Positions 53,461 through 62,849 of a DNA stretch of 63,304 bases are shown piece after piece; position 1 is the stretch's first letter, and each line of letters starts with the position of its first letter. The DNA is from Hydrogenobacter sp. (lineage in GTDB: Bacteria > Aquificota > Aquificia > Aquificales > Aquificaceae). The stretch spans positions 1 to 63,304 of the forward strand of contig JAPYWJ010000006.1 of NCBI GenBank assembly GCA_028276405.1. Reading direction: 5' to 3'. The notes under the pieces were generated by a model. It ran no database searches. It was not told where the DNA came from and saw nothing but the letters and a program-made list of their open reading frames with translations. A program made the position numbers and the translations under genes.

Positions 53461-54007
53461 GTGATTGGATGGCTTTGAGAAGATCCTTTCTGCCTTTTCC
53501 TTCTTTGGCAGATGTGATTATAGCATTTTTTAGTCCAAGTTTTTGTAGTTCTTTTAGGCTTTTTGAAAGCTCCTTTTGGTCTGCCTTGTCGCTTTTTGTA
53601 AGCACCGCTAAGTGATTTATTCCTTTGTGCCTCAACCACTCTATCATCGATCTGTCAAGCTCGGTAGGTCCCACCTTGCCATCTATGAGCACAAATACAC
53701 ATCTTATGTTATTTTTTCTTTCCGTGAAATACCTTTCCATAAGTTCTTTCCAGTTTTCTCTTTCTTGTTTTGAAACCTTTGCAAAACCATATCCGGGCAC
53801 ATCAACGAGCTTTACACCACCTTCTAACAGGAATACATTTATAGCCCTTGTTCTACCCGGCTCTTTACTTACTTTTGCAATAGGTCTTCCTACTATCATG
53901 TTTATAAGAGATGACTTGCCCACATTGGATCTTCCTACAAACACCACTTCCTGCAAATCATCCTTAGGAAGGTCCTTCGTGTAAGAACCCAAAAACTCGG
54001 CTTTCAT
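53441..54007 (-). CDS. engB: Ribosome biogenesis GTP-binding protein EngB (YsxC)
   Basis: This 188-residue GTPase has G1 GRSNVGKSSLINMI, G3 VDVPGYGFAKVSK and G4 TKSDK. It acts in large-subunit assembly. It overlaps folC by 4 bp (ATGA). Confidence 0.94.
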   Translation of the reverse strand: MKAEFLGSYTKDLPKDDLQEVVFVGRSNVGKSSLINMIVGRPIAKVSKEPGRTRAINVFLLEGGVKLVDVPGYGFAKVSKQERENWKELMERYFTERKNNIRCVFVLIDGKVGPTELDRSMIEWLRHKGINHLAVLTKSDKADQKELSKSLKELQKLGLKNAIITSAKEGKGRKDLLKAIQSPKIELF

Positions 54008-55233
54008 GGTTTTCTTGCCTTCTCTAAAGTGGATTTTACTTCACCTACCAAGTAAAGGGAGCCTATCACAAGAAGGTCCTCCTCTATACAATGCACCTCA
54101 TCAGAGGACAAAAGAGGTATAACTTCTCTAAAACCTAGATTTTTTGCGTGTTTTTCAAGATGTTCTAATTTTTCTCCTCTGTGATGATTAATCTGAACAA
54201 CATATATGCGTTCAGAAAGTTCCCTAAGGAAGTACATACTTTCTTTCCACTCTTTATCCTTTAGACCTGTAAATACTGGCGTCATATTGCCTATATACTT
54301 CTTTACCTCTCTAACAACCTTTTTTATGCTATCTGTATTATGCGCACCGTCAAGAATGAGCAAAGGAGCTTTTCTTACTATCTCCATCCTCCCTTCCCAA
54401 TAAGTCTGTCTTAGAGCTTCTTTTAGTGTGTCAGTGTTTAGTTTTAAAAGACTGCCAGCGGCAGTTATAGCCAAGCTGGCATTTCCTATCTGCCATCTAC
54501 CCCAAAGCCCTAAAACCGCATCTTCCAAGTGTATATCCCGCCAAAGATACTCCTGAATAACTGTTTTCTCCCTGCTCACTTTACCGTAAGAGAAAAAGTC
54601 CAATCCCCCTACCACAAGATCCTTCTCATCGCACATTTCCAAAGCTTTAGTATATAAGGGAAATTTCATGCTTCCAAGGATCAACGGAACACCTTTTCTG
54701 TAAATGCCCAACTTTTCTATGGCTCTGCTTTCCACATCTGCACCGAGCCATTTGGTGTGATCCCGTTCCACATTGGTAATAACGCACACGGAAGGGTTGC
54801 AAACTTTGGTAGCATCCCACCTTCCCCCCATACCTACTTCAAAAACCGCTACATCCACCCTTTCGTCTTTGAAGTATTCAAGAGCTATTAAAGTGCATGC
54901 TTCAAAGTAAGTAAGCTCAAACCTTTCAAAAACGCTTTTTAGTTCTTTTACATAGTACTCCAATTTTGCAGAAGGCATTTTCTGACCGTTTATTCTCCAT
55001 CTTTCCTCTTCTTCTACTAAGTGTGGGGATACAAACCAACCCGTTTTGTATCCATGATACCTGAGTATGCTTTCTAAGAAGGCGCATGTAGAACCCTTAC
55101 CGTTAGTACCACCTACCTGAAAGGATACATAAGGCAACCTTTCAAGACCTATATGCTCTACCGCTTTTTGTATGCGTTCAAGCGTAGGAAATATACGGTA
55201 ATCTCTCCCTCTGTAAAGCTCGTACAGGATCAT
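54004..55233 (-). CDS. folC: Folylpolyglutamate/dihydrofolate synthase
   Basis: A 409-residue Mur-ligase-type enzyme with the ATP loop QVGGTNGKGSTCAFLE, the VFEVGMGGRWDATKV stretch and ILDGAHNTDSI in the C-terminal domain. It adds glutamates to folate and possibly makes dihydrofolate. It starts 14 bp after the csp terminator. Confidence 0.93.
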   Translation of the reverse strand: MILYELYRGRDYRIFPTLERIQKAVEHIGLERLPYVSFQVGGTNGKGSTCAFLESILRYHGYKTGWFVSPHLVEEEERWRINGQKMPSAKLEYYVKELKSVFERFELTYFEACTLIALEYFKDERVDVAVFEVGMGGRWDATKVCNPSVCVITNVERDHTKWLGADVESRAIEKLGIYRKGVPLILGSMKFPLYTKALEMCDEKDLVVGGLDFFSYGKVSREKTVIQEYLWRDIHLEDAVLGLWGRWQIGNASLAITAAGSLLKLNTDTLKEALRQTYWEGRMEIVRKAPLLILDGAHNTDSIKKVVREVKKYIGNMTPVFTGLKDKEWKESMYFLRELSERIYVVQINHHRGEKLEHLEKHAKNLGFREVIPLLSSDEVHCIEEDLLVIGSLYLVGEVKSTLEKARKP

Positions 55234-55246
55234 AAAAGAATAGTAT

Positions 55247-55267
55247 AAAGCCCCCCGAAGGGGCTTT
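55247..55267 (-). terminator. Rho-independent terminator of the cold-shock gene
   Basis: On the minus strand AAAGCCCC-TTCGG-GGGGCTTT, an 8-bp stem with a stable TTCG-type loop, located 3 nt after the csp stop and before folC. Confidence 0.85.
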
Positions 55268-55270
55268 AGA

Positions 55271-55480
55271 TTAGCTCAGGAGTCTTACATTCTTTGCTCG
55301 TGGTCCCTTACTGTCCTCCTCTATTTCAAACTCTACTCTCTGCCCTTGTTCTAAGGTTTTAAAACCCCTCTGCTGTATGGCAGAAAAATGGACAAAAACG
55401 TCCCCTTGGTTATCATCACGGGTTATAAAACCATAACCCTTTTCCTTGCTGAACCACTTTACAGTACCTTTGAGTGCCAT
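55271..55480 (-). CDS. Cold-shock protein (CspA family)
   Basis: A 69-residue single cold-shock domain with RNP1 (KGYGFIT) and RNP2 (VFVHFS), an RNA/DNA-binding chaperone. AAGGAGG precedes the ATG. It is a monocistronic gene with its own promoter about 90 nt upstream and its own terminator. Confidence 0.95.
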   Translation of the reverse strand: MALKGTVKWFSKEKGYGFITRDDNQGDVFVHFSAIQQRGFKTLEQGQRVEFEIEEDSKGPRAKNVRLLS

Positions 55481-55566
55481 GGAACTAAAAACCTCCTTAA
55501 AACTAAATTTACGGAGCTTAAAGTAGCGAAGGTAAGGCGCCCTCCCTTCTGCGTACCTAAACTCCT
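55481..55566 (-). promoter_or_regulatory. Long 5' leader of the cold-shock gene
   Basis: The predicted transcript has about 85 nt before the ATG, in contrast to the near-leaderless genes of the window. It contains GGAGG-like purine runs at the 5' end and GGGCGCC in the middle; cold-shock mRNAs often have structured leaders that control translation with temperature. Confidence 0.4.
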
Positions 55567-55572
55567 CCTATA

Positions 55573-55601
55573 ATATTAATCTGTACACTTGTTTTTGTCA
55601 A
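55573..55601 (-). promoter_or_regulatory. Promoter of the cold-shock gene
   Basis: Minus strand TTGACA (55601-55596), 17-nt spacer, TAATAT (55578-55573). Confidence 0.75.
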
Positions 55602-55616
55602 GCCTAAGATTATAAT
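55589..55616 (+). promoter_or_regulatory. Promoter of the tat operon
   Basis: TTGTTT (55589-55594), 16-nt spacer, TATAAT (55611-55616), then TAGGAGG and ATG 55633. It overlaps the divergent cold-shock promoter, so the two may interfere. Confidence 0.6.
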
Positions 55617-55632
55617 AAAAAGGTAGGAGGTA

Positions 55633-55815
55633 ATGGTTATGCATTTCCCTTTGCCGTGGCAACTTATACTTATACTTTTAGTGATCCTTGTAATATTTGG
55701 AGCGAGCAGGCTACCTGAACTTGGAAAAGGTCTTGGAGAAGGCATAAGAAACTTCAAAAAGGCACTTTCTGGAGAAACTGAGGAGCGAAAGGCACATCAG
55801 AAAGAAGGAGGCTGA
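55633..55815 (+). CDS. tatA: Twin-arginine translocase subunit TatA (copy 1)
   Basis: A 60-residue protein with one membrane helix ([20 protein letters not shown]), then the amphipathic helix [17 protein letters not shown], the hallmark of TatA. It forms the pore for folded, cofactor-bearing proteins such as molybdoenzymes. AGGAGG upstream. A second copy follows 2 bp downstream. Confidence 0.93.
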   Translation: MVMHFPLPWQLILILLVILVIFGASRLPELGKGLGEGIRNFKKALSGETEERKAHQKEGG

Positions 55816-55966
55816 ATATGTTTCATACACCTACTTTGCCAGAGCTTTTAGTTATCCTTGCCATAATATTCCTCCTTTTTGGAGCGTCGCGCCTTCCGGA
55901 AGCTGGAAAAGCTCTTGGAGAAGGCATAAGAAACTTCAAAAAGGCACTTTCTGGAGAAACTGAGGA
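55731..55966 (+). repeat. 54-bp identical segments in the tandem tatA genes
   Basis: 55731-55784 and 55913-55966 are identical over 54 bp (182 bp apart), covering [17 protein letters not shown]. The flanking parts of the two genes differ clearly. Confidence 0.85.
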
Positions 55967-56027
55967 AGAGAAGAAAGTTAAAGAGGTAAAAGCTGAAGAA
56001 ATAGAAAAAGAAGAGAAAAAAACCTGA
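55818..56027 (+). CDS. tatA: Twin-arginine translocase subunit TatA (copy 2)
   Basis: A 69-residue TatA with the helix [20 protein letters not shown] and the same amphipathic helix as copy 1. A longer, charged C-terminus ([20 protein letters not shown]) follows. The N-terminal helix differs from copy 1 while the amphipathic part is identical at DNA level, suggesting gene conversion. One copy may act as TatE-like. Confidence 0.92.
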   Translation: MFHTPTLPELLVILAIIFLLFGASRLPEAGKALGEGIRNFKKALSGETEEEKKVKEVKAEEIEKEEKKT

Positions 56028-56049
56028 GCTTTTGGATTAAACTATAACT

Positions 56050-56340
56050 ATGGACTTTCCTGAAATAGCATTAATACTTCTTGTTGCCTTTATTTTTTTA
56101 GGACCTGAAAAAATGATGGAGCTTGCTACCAAGCTGGGAGACCTTCTCAGAAAGGTAAGGGAAACATGGGATGAATTAAGATACCAAATGTACATGGAGA
56201 GTATTAACCAAAAAGTACTTGAGGAACAAAAAAAAGTAGATGAGTTAGAGGACCAAGAGGTGAAAGAAGATGGAACCGCAGGAACTTCCCAAGATGCCCC
56301 TAACGGAACACCTGAGGGAACTCAGAAGCAGACTGATTAA
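56050..56340 (+). CDS. tatB: TatB-like subunit
   Basis: A 96-residue protein with one N-terminal membrane helix ending FLGPEKMMELA. A long amphipathic/coiled helix (about 28-75) and an unstructured Gly/Thr/Gln tail follow. This is the TatB form, the substrate-receptor partner of TatC. Its last 71 bp overlap tatC in another frame. Confidence 0.85.
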   Translation: MDFPEIALILLVAFIFLGPEKMMELATKLGDLLRKVRETWDELRYQMYMESINQKVLEEQKKVDELEDQEVKEDGTAGTSQDAPNGTPEGTQKQTD

Positions 56341-57028
56341 ATCCATACTGGCGGTGCTTGTGGGTGTGGCTGTATCCTTCTATTTTGCGAGTTATATTTT
56401 TGAGATTCTAAAAGAGCCTGTCAAAAAATCTTACCCAAAAGTACAGCTCATCACACTATCACCTACAGAACCTTTGTTTATACTACTTAAGATATCCTTT
56501 GTGTTTGGTCTCATATTGGCTTCTCCCGTAGTGCTTTATCAGGTATGGAAATTTGTAGAGCCTGCTCTTTATCCTAACGAGAAAAGGCTCATAATCCCCA
56601 TAACGCTCTTTTCTATAATACTCTTCATTTTGGGTGGCAGTTTTGCTTATTTTGCTGTGCTTCCCATAGCTCTAAAGTTTCTCATAGGCATAGGCTTTTC
56701 ACAACTGCAAGCCACACCTTTTCTTTCCGTAGATATGTATGTCTCCTTTCTGCTAAAGATGATATTAGGCTTTGGCATAGCCTTTGAGATGCCTATAATA
56801 CTGTACCTCCTGCAAAGAGCTGGTTTAGTCACACAAGAGCAGTTGAAAAGTTTTAGAAAGTATTTTATAGTAATAGCTTTTACTGCGGGTGCTTTGATAG
56901 CTCCAGATGTTACCACACAGGTACTTATGGCTATTCCCTTGCTTTTGCTGTACGAAATTTCTATATTACTTGGAAAATTAGCTAAAAGAAAGAGCAAGAC
57001 TGCAAATATAGAGGTAGCAAGAGAATGA
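56270..57028 (+). CDS. tatC: Twin-arginine translocase subunit TatC
   Basis: A 252-residue protein with six membrane helices, starting with the TatC signature MPLTEHLRELRSRL at residue 9. GAGGTG 6 nt before ATG 56270 favours this start over ATG 56294. It binds twin-arginine signal peptides. The large overlap with tatB implies coupled translation. Confidence 0.95.
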   Translation: MEPQELPKMPLTEHLRELRSRLIKSILAVLVGVAVSFYFASYIFEILKEPVKKSYPKVQLITLSPTEPLFILLKISFVFGLILASPVVLYQVWKFVEPALYPNEKRLIIPITLFSIILFILGGSFAYFAVLPIALKFLIGIGFSQLQATPFLSVDMYVSFLLKMILGFGIAFEMPIILYLLQRAGLVTQEQLKSFRKYFIVIAFTAGALIAPDVTTQVLMAIPLLLLYEISILLGKLAKRKSKTANIEVARE

Positions 57029-57969
57029 GAGTATTGATAACAGGTAGTACGGGCTTTGTGGGGAGGTACATAGTGGAGCATCTACTAAACGAAGGTTATC
57101 AGGTGGCATCCCCCGTCAGAAACACGGATAAGTTAAAAAGCCTTTATGGAGAAAAAGTAAAAGCTTACAAAGTAAATTTTGAAGATGCATCATCCATAAG
57201 GTATGCCTTTGAAGACTTTAAACCGGACTATCTTATACATCTTATTGGCATCCTTTACCAAGAACCAAGTAAAGGCATCACCTTTTACAAGGTTCATTAT
57301 CTTTACTCAAAAAACCTTTACCAAACCGCCAAGGAGTATGGTGTAAAGAAAGTCCTTCACATGAGTGCTTTAGGTACACATCCAGATGCGCCGTCCTCTT
57401 ATCATAAAACCAAATACATGGCAGAGCAAGAGCTTGTAAATAGTGGCCTTGACTATACCATATTCAGACCTTCCATCATACTGGGGCCAGAACAGAGGCT
57501 CTTTTTTGATATGTGGAAGATAACGCGATACTTGCCGGTTATCGCATTACCTGGAGGAGGTTCTTACCTATTTCAGCCTGTGGATGTAAGAGACTTAGCT
57601 TGCTGTTTTTCTAAAGCTTTAAAAGACGAGCGAACCACTGGAAAAATTTACGAAGTGTGCGGTGATAAAAGGGTTAGCTTTAAAGAACTGTTAGAAGACA
57701 TATTTTCTCACTGGAATAGGAAAGTAATGTTGGTGCCTGTCCCGAAAACTTTGATGTATGTAGGTGGACTTATAGTAGAAAAAATCCTTGAGCCCCCACC
57801 CTTTAGCTCAGACCAAGTGTTGATGATGTGGAGAGATAATATATGTGGACTTGATGCTTATGTAGAAACAAACGCCATAAGAAAGCTATGCGAAAAAGAG
57901 CCTATACCTTACGATAGGTCTCTCATGTGGAGCTTGGAAAGTTTTAGAAAGTTGGTAAGACAGAAATAA
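57025..57969 (+). CDS. NAD(P)-binding epimerase/NDUFA9-like protein
   Basis: A 314-residue extended SDR with the cofactor loop ITGSTGFVGRYIVEHLLNEGY and an atypical YxxxK-like stretch SSYHKTKYMAEQELV. This pattern is found in the complex-I NDUFA9-like and nucleotide-sugar epimerase-like branch. The substrate is unknown. It overlaps tatC by 4 bp. Confidence 0.83.
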   Translation: MRVLITGSTGFVGRYIVEHLLNEGYQVASPVRNTDKLKSLYGEKVKAYKVNFEDASSIRYAFEDFKPDYLIHLIGILYQEPSKGITFYKVHYLYSKNLYQTAKEYGVKKVLHMSALGTHPDAPSSYHKTKYMAEQELVNSGLDYTIFRPSIILGPEQRLFFDMWKITRYLPVIALPGGGSYLFQPVDVRDLACCFSKALKDERTTGKIYEVCGDKRVSFKELLEDIFSHWNRKVMLVPVPKTLMYVGGLIVEKILEPPPFSSDQVLMMWRDNICGLDAYVETNAIRKLCEKEPIPYDRSLMWSLESFRKLVRQK

Positions 57970-57974
57970 CTCTT

Positions 57975-59240
57975 ATGAGAGCAAGACTTTATTTAGCAGA
58001 TGCCCGCAGTATGCAAGAGCTTGAAAAGGAAAGCGTGCAACTGATCATAACTTCACCACCTTACTGGCATATAAAAGATTATGGAGTTAAAGGGCAAATA
58101 GGCTACGGGCAGAGCCTTCACGAGTACCTAAAGGACCTTTACAGGGTTTTTTCCGAGTGCTACAGAGTGCTTGAAAAAGGTTCGCGGTTTTGCATAAATA
58201 TAGGCGATCAATTTGCAAGAAGTGTGGTATATGGAAAGTATAAAGTAATACCCATACACGCAGAAGTAATATCCATGTGCGAAGAGATCGGTTTTGATTA
58301 TATGGGAGCTATAATTTGGCAGAAAAAAACCACTATGAACACCACAGGCGGAGCTGTAATCATGGGAAGCTTTCCCTATCCACCCAACGGCATAATTGAG
58401 ATAGATTACGAGTTTATCCTTATCTTTAAAAAAGAAGGTAAGAGAAAAGTTCCCAAAGATAAAAAAGAGCTATCAATCTTAAGCAAAGAGGAGTGGAAAG
58501 AGTATTTTAGTGGACATTGGAAATTTGGAGGTGCAAAGCAGGTAGAACACGAGGCAGTTTTTCCCGAAGAACTTCCCAAAAGGCTCATAAAGATGTTTTC
58601 TTTTGTCGGTGATAGGGTGCTTGACCCCTTTGCAGGTAGTGGAACTAGTTTAAAATCTGCATTGGAACTGGGTAGAGAAGCAATAGGCTACGAAATAAAC
58701 CCTGAGTTTGTTGAGTTAATTAAAAGAAAAGTTGGAACTTTAAACCTAAAGATCATAGAAAGAAAGGAAAACCCAAAGTTTCCTGAAGTGAATTATCAAC
58801 CCAGCATAAAGGACGCAAAACCCATTATTGAAGAAAAAAAACTAAGGTTTGGAACACAAAAGTTTTACAAAGTGGTAGAGGTAATATCAGAAAAAGAATT
58901 GCTTTTAGACTCTGGGTTGGTAGTCAGATTTTTAGGCTTGTATGTGCCGGAGGATAAAGTAAAAGAAGCTGTGGATTATCTGAATAAATATGTGAAAGGC
59001 AAACAAGTATTTTTGAAGTTTGAAGGAGGAAAAAAGTCTTATTATAATGACTCAGTGGATGCTTATGTTTATCTAAAAAACAAGATTTTTATCAACAAAA
59101 AGATGTTAGAGATGGGCTTGGCAAAAGTGGATACGGAAAAAGATTTTTCTTACAAAAAGAAATTTAGGAAGATCGTTTATAACAAAGAGGTCATTGAAGA
59201 GATAAAACGAGCTTCAACAGACCTTGGAGGGCTTCTCTAA
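57975..59240 (+). CDS. DNA methyltransferase fused to an SNase-like domain
   Basis: Residues 1-255 form a beta-class amino-methyltransferase: catalytic motif IV TSPPYW (26-31) and SAM motif I DPFAGSGT (217-224). SPPY with this order points to N4-cytosine or N6-adenine methylation. Residues about 296-400 align with staphylococcal-nuclease folds (VVRFLGLYVPED, DAYVYLKNKIFINKKMLEMGLAKV). R318 and E326 match nuclease R35 and E43, but positions equal to D21, D40 and R87 are changed, so this domain is probably a nucleic-acid-binding module without activity. No restriction endonuclease gene is adjacent. pyrD follows with no gap. Confidence 0.82.
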   Translation: MRARLYLADARSMQELEKESVQLIITSPPYWHIKDYGVKGQIGYGQSLHEYLKDLYRVFSECYRVLEKGSRFCINIGDQFARSVVYGKYKVIPIHAEVISMCEEIGFDYMGAIIWQKKTTMNTTGGAVIMGSFPYPPNGIIEIDYEFILIFKKEGKRKVPKDKKELSILSKEEWKEYFSGHWKFGGAKQVEHEAVFPEELPKRLIKMFSFVGDRVLDPFAGSGTSLKSALELGREAIGYEINPEFVELIKRKVGTLNLKIIERKENPKFPEVNYQPSIKDAKPIIEEKKLRFGTQKFYKVVEVISEKELLLDSGLVVRFLGLYVPEDKVKEAVDYLNKYVKGKQVFLKFEGGKKSYYNDSVDAYVYLKNKIFINKKMLEMGLAKVDTEKDFSYKKKFRKIVYNKEVIEEIKRASTDLGGLL

Positions 59241-60182
59241 ATGCTAGAGCTTTCCATAAACCTCTTTGGCATAACTTTCAAGAATCCCGTGTGGGTTGCC
59301 AGTGGAACTTTTGGCTATGGTATTGAAGCTATGGAGCTTTATGATGTTTCAAAACTTGGAGCAGTGGTTACAAAGGGCATATCTTTAAAACCCAGAGAAG
59401 GTAATCCTCCAGAGAGGATTTCAGAAACACCTTGCGGAATGCTAAACTCCATAGGACTTCAGAACCCAGGTGTAGAAGGATTTTTGAAAAAGATCTATCC
59501 AAAAATAAAGGATATTGATACACACTTTATAGCCAATGTTTTTGGAGAAACTGAGGAAGAGTATTTAGAGGTGTGTCTTGCCTTAGAATCCGCAGAAAAG
59601 GTGGTCGCTTATGAACTTAATGTTTCCTGTCCCAATGTGAAAAAGGGAGGATTACTTTTTGGCCATGATCTTTTGGTGTTGGAAAGGCTCGTGGGGAAAA
59701 TAAAGGCAAAGGTGAAAAAACCTCTGTTAGTAAAGCTCTCCCCAAATACAGGTAGTATAAAAGAATTTGCTAAAGCTTGTATAGATGCAGGTGCGGATGG
59801 TTTGGTTCTAATAAACACTCTGCTGGGAATGAAGATAGATGTTAGATCTCAAAAGCCTGATCTTTCAACATTTACGGGTGGGCTATCTGGTCCTGCCATA
59901 CTGCCTATTGCGGTAAGAATGGTCTGGGAAGTTTTTTCTGAGTTTGGAAGTGCAGTACCTATAGTAGGTGTAGGCGGTATACACGACACAGATTCTGCAT
60001 TACAACACATCTTGGCAGGTGCTAGTGCTGTACAAGTAGGAACAGCAAACTTTTCAGACCCTATGTGCCCCCTAAAGGTGATAGAAGGTATAAAAAACTA
60101 CATGGAAGAAAGAAAGGAGAGATCCTTTAAAAACTTGATAGGTAAGGCTCACGGACTTAAATTAAACCCTCACTTCTTGTAA
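59241..60182 (+). CDS. pyrD: Dihydroorotate dehydrogenase catalytic subunit
   Basis: A class 1 enzyme of 313 residues: [28 protein letters not shown] with the catalytic Cys, and [20 protein letters not shown] for FMN phosphate binding. It resembles the NAD-type 1B form that works with PyrK, but no pyrK lies next to it. The 3' end overlaps purA by 21 bp. Confidence 0.93.
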   Translation: MLELSINLFGITFKNPVWVASGTFGYGIEAMELYDVSKLGAVVTKGISLKPREGNPPERISETPCGMLNSIGLQNPGVEGFLKKIYPKIKDIDTHFIANVFGETEEEYLEVCLALESAEKVVAYELNVSCPNVKKGGLLFGHDLLVLERLVGKIKAKVKKPLLVKLSPNTGSIKEFAKACIDAGADGLVLINTLLGMKIDVRSQKPDLSTFTGGLSGPAILPIAVRMVWEVFSEFGSAVPIVGVGGIHDTDSALQHILAGASAVQVGTANFSDPMCPLKVIEGIKNYMEERKERSFKNLIGKAHGLKLNPHFL

Positions 60183-61460
60183 AAAAGGTTTTATCCACAG
60201 GTACTCGTCTCTTTCTGGTCCTGTTGAAAGCATAATAACTGGCACGCCGGTGTATTTTTCTATGAAGTTTATGTAATCTTTGGCTCTTTCTGGTAATTCT
60301 TCTGGTCGTTTCGCCCCCTTTGTGTCCTTTAACCATCCTTTGAAGGTCTTGTATACTGGTTTCACCTTTTCAAGGACGCTAAGGCTCGCTGGAAAGTGTT
60401 CCATATATCTGCCCTGGTACTCATATCCCACGCAAACTTTTATTTCCTCAAAAGTATCAAGCACATCAAGTTTTGTAAGTATTAAACCATCAAGACTATT
60501 TATATCTACTGCGTGTTTTAAAGCTACAAGATCAAGCCATCCACATCTTCTTGGTCTTCCTGTAGTAGAGCCATACTCATTACCTCTGTTTCTAAGATTT
60601 TCTCCTTCCTCGTTAAACAACTCTGTAGGGAAGGGACCTTCTCCTACTCTTGTGGTGTACGCTTTTGACACACCAAGGAAAAAGGTATCGGTAAAAAATT
60701 TAGGTGAGAGCCCTGTACCGTTTGGCAGACCAAGAGCAGATGCGTTGGAAGATGTCACATAAGGATAAGTACCCATGTCCACATCTAACATGGTACCTTG
60801 TGCACCTTCAAAGAGCATGCCTCTATCTGCGTGCTGCATAAGAAACCTTGACACATCTATTACGCAATCTTTTATAAACTCGTAATAGATAAGCGTTTCT
60901 TCATAAACCTTGTCTATATCAATGGAGTGGTTCTCACAATAAATTTTTTCACATATGTCCTTTACAAACTCCCAGTCTTCTTTTATAAGTTTGTAAAGCC
61001 TGTCCTTGTCTTCAAGGTCGCACATCCTTATACCTTTTCTGCCGTATTTGAACATGTAGGAAGGTCCTATTCCTCTAAGGGTTGTTCCTATTTTACTTTT
61101 TCTTTCTAAAAGGGCGTCAAGAAGCTTGTGATAAGGCATGACTAAGTGTGCCCGATCACTTACAAGCAATCGCTCTCTTACGCTGATCCCTCTGCTTTCT
61201 AAATGCTCTATCTCCCCTTTGAGAAGCTCTAAATCTACCACCATGCCCTGTGCCACTATGCCTGTTGTGTGACGGTGAAGTATTCCGGTGGGTAAAAGAT
61301 GAAGTATAAACTTTTCCTCCCCTATGACTACCGTGTGACCCGCGTTACTACCACCTTGATACCTTATAACTATCTGGTAGTTGCTTGAAAGAAGGTCTAC
61401 CACCTTGCCCTTACCTTCGTCTCCCCACTGGGCACCCAAAAGCAGAAGGTCCTTTTTCAT
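60162..61460 (-). CDS. purA: Adenylosuccinate synthetase
   Basis: A 432-residue enzyme with the GTP-binding start [27 protein letters not shown] and [13 protein letters not shown]. It makes adenylosuccinate from IMP in AMP synthesis. It overlaps hflX by 4 bp; the order hfq-hflX-purA recalls the region around hfq in enterobacteria. Confidence 0.97.
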   Translation of the reverse strand: MKKDLLLLGAQWGDEGKGKVVDLLSSNYQIVIRYQGGSNAGHTVVIGEEKFILHLLPTGILHRHTTGIVAQGMVVDLELLKGEIEHLESRGISVRERLLVSDRAHLVMPYHKLLDALLERKSKIGTTLRGIGPSYMFKYGRKGIRMCDLEDKDRLYKLIKEDWEFVKDICEKIYCENHSIDIDKVYEETLIYYEFIKDCVIDVSRFLMQHADRGMLFEGAQGTMLDVDMGTYPYVTSSNASALGLPNGTGLSPKFFTDTFFLGVSKAYTTRVGEGPFPTELFNEEGENLRNRGNEYGSTTGRPRRCGWLDLVALKHAVDINSLDGLILTKLDVLDTFEEIKVCVGYEYQGRYMEHFPASLSVLEKVKPVYKTFKGWLKDTKGAKRPEELPERAKDYINFIEKYTGVPVIMLSTGPERDEYLWIKPFLQEVRV

Positions 61461-62572
61461 CCTCCTACCTCTATAAGTTCCTCTGCAGTTTGCCTTATAA
61501 CATCCATAAGCTTTCTCAAGCCCCAGCTCTTTTTGACGGATACCACCACACTCTTTTCGCTGAGGAAAGCTGGTTCTGTAAGAAACTCTGTATCTTCCTC
61601 TTTCTCCACCACTTTGTCCGCTTTATTGAAAACATATATAGTTGGCTTTTCATCTACACCAAGTTCTGATAATACCTTTTTGACCACCTTGACTTTTTCC
61701 AACCACTTTCTGTCAGATATGTCCACCACATGAAGTAGTATATCTGACTCTTGAAGTTCTTCTAAGGTGGCTTTAAAAGATTCTATAAGCTCGTGAGGAA
61801 GGTCCCTTATGAAACCCACTGTATCTGTCACGAGAAGCCTTATATCCTGCGAAAGGTTCATACCGGAGGTTTTTGTGTCTAATGTAGCAAAAGGCATGTC
61901 CGCCACGAAAGTTTCTCTTCCAGTGAGTACCTCCATAAGACTGGATTTGCCCACATTGGTGTATCCAACGAGCGCCACCTTTATTAGCTTTTTATCTGCG
62001 TTGAACCTTTCCCTCCTCTTTCTCTGTTCTTTCCTCTGTTTCTTTACCTCTTCCAGCTCCTCTTTTATCTGCTGGATTCTCCTCTTTATCCACCTTTTGC
62101 GTACCTCTGCCTCCTGCTCACCTGGACCCCTCGTTCCCACACCACCTCCAAGCCTTGAAAGCTCTTTACCTTTGCCGTAAAGTCTTGGAAGTTCAAGCTC
62201 TAATCTTGCTAACTCCACTTGAAGTTTGGCAGTCTTACTCCTTACTCTTCTTGAGAATATCTCAAGTACCAGGTCTGCCTTATCAAGAACTTTCACTCTC
62301 AGAACACTTTCAAGATGGTGTATCTGAGATGGACTCAAAAAACCGTTAAAAATCACTGTATCCGCACCTATGCCTTCCAGAACTTCCCGTATCTCTTCCA
62401 CCTTACCAGCTCCTATGTAAAAGCGCACATCGGGAGAAGTTCTTTTCTGCAACACATATCCAAGCACTTTCCCATCTACTGCTTTGACTAATTCTTTTAA
62501 CTCCTCCAAGGATTCCTTCAGGTCTTCTTTTTTCTGATTTGGGAAGGCGAGGCTTACAAGCAGTGCTCTCAT
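61457..62572 (-). CDS. hflX: GTPase HflX
   Basis: A 371-residue GTPase with an N-terminal nucleotide-binding domain, a basic helical linker (RKRWIKRRIQQIKEELEEVK) and the G domain (G1 GYTNVGKSSL, G3 DTVGFIRDLP, G4 NKAD). It rescues or splits stalled ribosomes. Its first base is shared with the last base of the hfq stop. Confidence 0.95.
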   Translation of the reverse strand: MRALLVSLAFPNQKKEDLKESLEELKELVKAVDGKVLGYVLQKRTSPDVRFYIGAGKVEEIREVLEGIGADTVIFNGFLSPSQIHHLESVLRVKVLDKADLVLEIFSRRVRSKTAKLQVELARLELELPRLYGKGKELSRLGGGVGTRGPGEQEAEVRKRWIKRRIQQIKEELEEVKKQRKEQRKRRERFNADKKLIKVALVGYTNVGKSSLMEVLTGRETFVADMPFATLDTKTSGMNLSQDIRLLVTDTVGFIRDLPHELIESFKATLEELQESDILLHVVDISDRKWLEKVKVVKKVLSELGVDEKPTIYVFNKADKVVEKEEDTEFLTEPAFLSEKSVVVSVKKSWGLRKLMDVIRQTAEELIEVGG

Positions 62573-62784
62573 TAAACTCCTTGAATTATAGTGCTTATGG
62601 CATGCTTGTATATGAGGTTAGGTTGACCTTCCACTTCAAGTAGTATTGTGTACTTATCATGGTCTAAGACTCTTCCTGTTATTCTGTTTCCTCTGGTTAG
62701 AAAGATAGTTATTGTGGCACCCTTTCTCTTAAACTCCTCTATCACCTCATCCTGAATGCTGTTGTTTTTCTCCGTTGGGTACAT
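62572..62784 (-). CDS. hfq: RNA chaperone Hfq
   Basis: A 70-residue Sm-like protein with the Sm1 region FLTRGNRITGRVLDHDKYTI and the Sm2 motif YKHAIST. It assists small-RNA pairing, so trans-acting sRNAs are likely in this organism. GGAGGTAAGGT precedes the ATG. Confidence 0.96.
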   Translation of the reverse strand: MYPTEKNNSIQDEVIEEFKRKGATITIFLTRGNRITGRVLDHDKYTILLEVEGQPNLIYKHAISTIIQGV

Positions 62785-62835
62785 ACCTTACCTCCAATAT
62801 TTATTATAGAATAATTTTCTTTGAGTGCAACGGGT

Positions 62836-62841
62836 TATATT
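62836..62841 (+). promoter_or_regulatory. -10 box of hemB
   Basis: TATATT ends 8 nt before the hemB ATG with no ribosome site. Confidence 0.45.
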
Positions 62842-62849
62842 AAATATTT

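Noticed and set aside
60191-60199. TTATCCACA at the 3' end of purA
   Set aside because: Within coding sequence and isolated; chance match likely.
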